Positions 15,505-16,488 of a DNA stretch of 16,488 nucleotides are shown here, piece by piece (within the stretch, counting starts at the first letter, position 1; the number at the start of each line of letters is the position of its first letter). Below the pieces are notes generated by a model, which was given only the letters and a program-made list of their open reading frames with translations, made no database searches and was not told where the DNA came from. The stretch is from Saccoglossus kowalevskii (Eukaryota > Hemichordata > Enteropneusta > Harrimaniidae): contig NW_003135349.1 of NCBI RefSeq assembly GCF_000003605.2, forward strand, positions 296,223 through 312,710, written 5' to 3'. The position numbers and the translations under genes were made by a program.

Positions 15505-16488
15505 AGTTCCCAGGTACCATACGAACAGTTCCCTGTCCAATTTATCCAAGGTACCCAGGTGCCATACATACAGCTGTCCAATTTATCCAGGGTACCCAGG
15601 TACCATACATACAGTTCCCTTTCCTATTTATCCAAGGTACCCAGGTGCCATACATACAGCTGTCCAATTTATCCAGGGTACCCAGGTACCATACATACAG
15701 TTCCCTGTCCAATTTATCCAAGGTACCCAGGTGCCATACATACAGCTGTCCAATTTATCCAAGGTACCCAGGTACCATACATACAGTTCCCTTTCCTATT
15801 TATCCAAGGTACCCTGGTACCATACAGACAGTTCCCTTTCCCATTCATCCAAGGTACCCTGGTACCATACAGACAGTTCCCTTTCTCATTCATCCAAGGT
15901 ACCCTGGTACCATACAGACAGTTTCCTTTCCCATTCATCCAAGGTACCCTGGTACCATACAGACAGTTCCCTTTCCCATTTATCCAGGGTACCCTGGTAC
16001 CATACAGACAGCTTCCTTTCCCATTTATCCAAGGTACCCTGGTACCATACATACAGTTCCCTTTCCCATTCATCCAAGGTACCCTGGTACCATACATACA
16101 GTTCCCTTTCCCATTCATCCAAGGTACCCTGGTACCATACAGACAGTTCCCTTTCCCATTCATCCAAGGTACCCTGGTACCATACATACAGTTCCCTTTC
16201 CCATTCATCCAAGGTACCCTGGTACCATACAGACAGTTTCCTTTCCCATTCATCCAAGGTACCCTGGTACCATACAGACAGTTTCCTTTCCCATTCATCC
16301 AAGGTACCCTGGTACCATACAGACAGTTCCCTTTCCCATTTATCCAAGGTACCCTGGTACCATACAGACAGTTCCCTTTCCCATTTATCCAAGGTACCCT
16401 GGTACCATACAGACAGCTGTCCAATTTATCCAGGGTACCCAGGTACCATACATACAGTTCCCTTTCCTATTTATCCAGGGTACCCTGG
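15505..16488. repeat. 41/45-bp minisatellite, about 22 units, continues past the window
   Basis: The unit is AAGGTACCCTGGTACCATAC, then AGACAGTTCCCTTTCCCATT, then CATCC. Unit starts at 15548, 15589, 15634, 15675, 15720, 15761 and 15806 show alternating 41 and 45 spacing. From 15806 to 16391 there are 13 units of exactly 45 bp, then a 41 and a 45 again at the right. The 41-bp variant replaces the TTCCCTTTCC region with CTGTCC. Because 45 is a multiple of three, long frames stay open in two minus-strand phases; neither is a believable gene. Confidence 0.96.

Noticed and set aside
15714-16424. Minus-strand open frame of 236 codons built of 15-residue repeats (and a second of 168 codons in another phase)
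   Set aside because: The 45-bp minisatellite unit is a multiple of three, so any stop-free phase stays open. Two phases are open at once, the frame breaks where 41-bp units begin, and there is no non-repeat protein sequence.

Overview
This is eukaryotic, AT-rich, intron-rich nuclear DNA. Coding sequence is split into short exons with canonical GT/AG splice sites, and most of the rest is small transposon remnants and tandem repeats. The protein and the repeat style suggest an invertebrate animal, probably marine, with a deuterostome such as a hemichordate as a plausible guess. The species cannot be fixed from the sequence alone.

One gene is firmly supported. It lies on the minus strand and encodes the central and C-terminal part of an SLC37 family sugar-phosphate/phosphate exchanger, closest in motifs to SLC37A1/A2. 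Nine exons (15101-15177, 13886-14052, 13420-13463, 13123-13218, 11589-11682, 10985-11133, 8079-8201, 7698-7874, 5980-6059) join in one frame into about 335 residues. These cover roughly transmembrane segments 4 to 12. The 5' exons lie beyond the right edge. The extreme C-terminus is uncertain: either exon 9 reads through to a TGA at 5943-5945, or it splices further downstream, possibly to a 38-nt candidate exon at 480-517.

Layout from left to right. Positions 1-5640 are mostly unique AT-rich sequence. They hold a weak promoter/first-exon-like patch near 252-345, a TA-flanked inverted-repeat element (2109-2320), a TTAA-flanked piggyBac-like MITE (2579-2806) and a 98/101-bp tandem array (4253-4900). 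Positions 5650-5936 are an 89-bp tandem array abutting the last recognised exon. The introns hold two large copies of an old dispersed repeat (6373-7612 and 11953-12825). The first copy is interrupted by a 322-bp TA-flanked MITE, and the uninterrupted site is visible elsewhere in the window. The introns also hold a hAT-like remnant (8891-9163), a second TTAA MITE (9536-9760) that runs directly into a 93/94-bp tandem array (to 10698), and a small minisatellite beside a splice donor (13782-13861). The right end (15505-16488) is a 41/45-bp minisatellite that leaves the window.

No new multi-gene system is visible. The most interesting material is repeat biology: a satellite apparently seeded from a MITE end, a datable nested insertion, a hairpin with compensatory changes between repeat copies, and direct repeats placed so that recombination would remove four exons in frame. 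No tRNA, rRNA or CRISPR was recognised.
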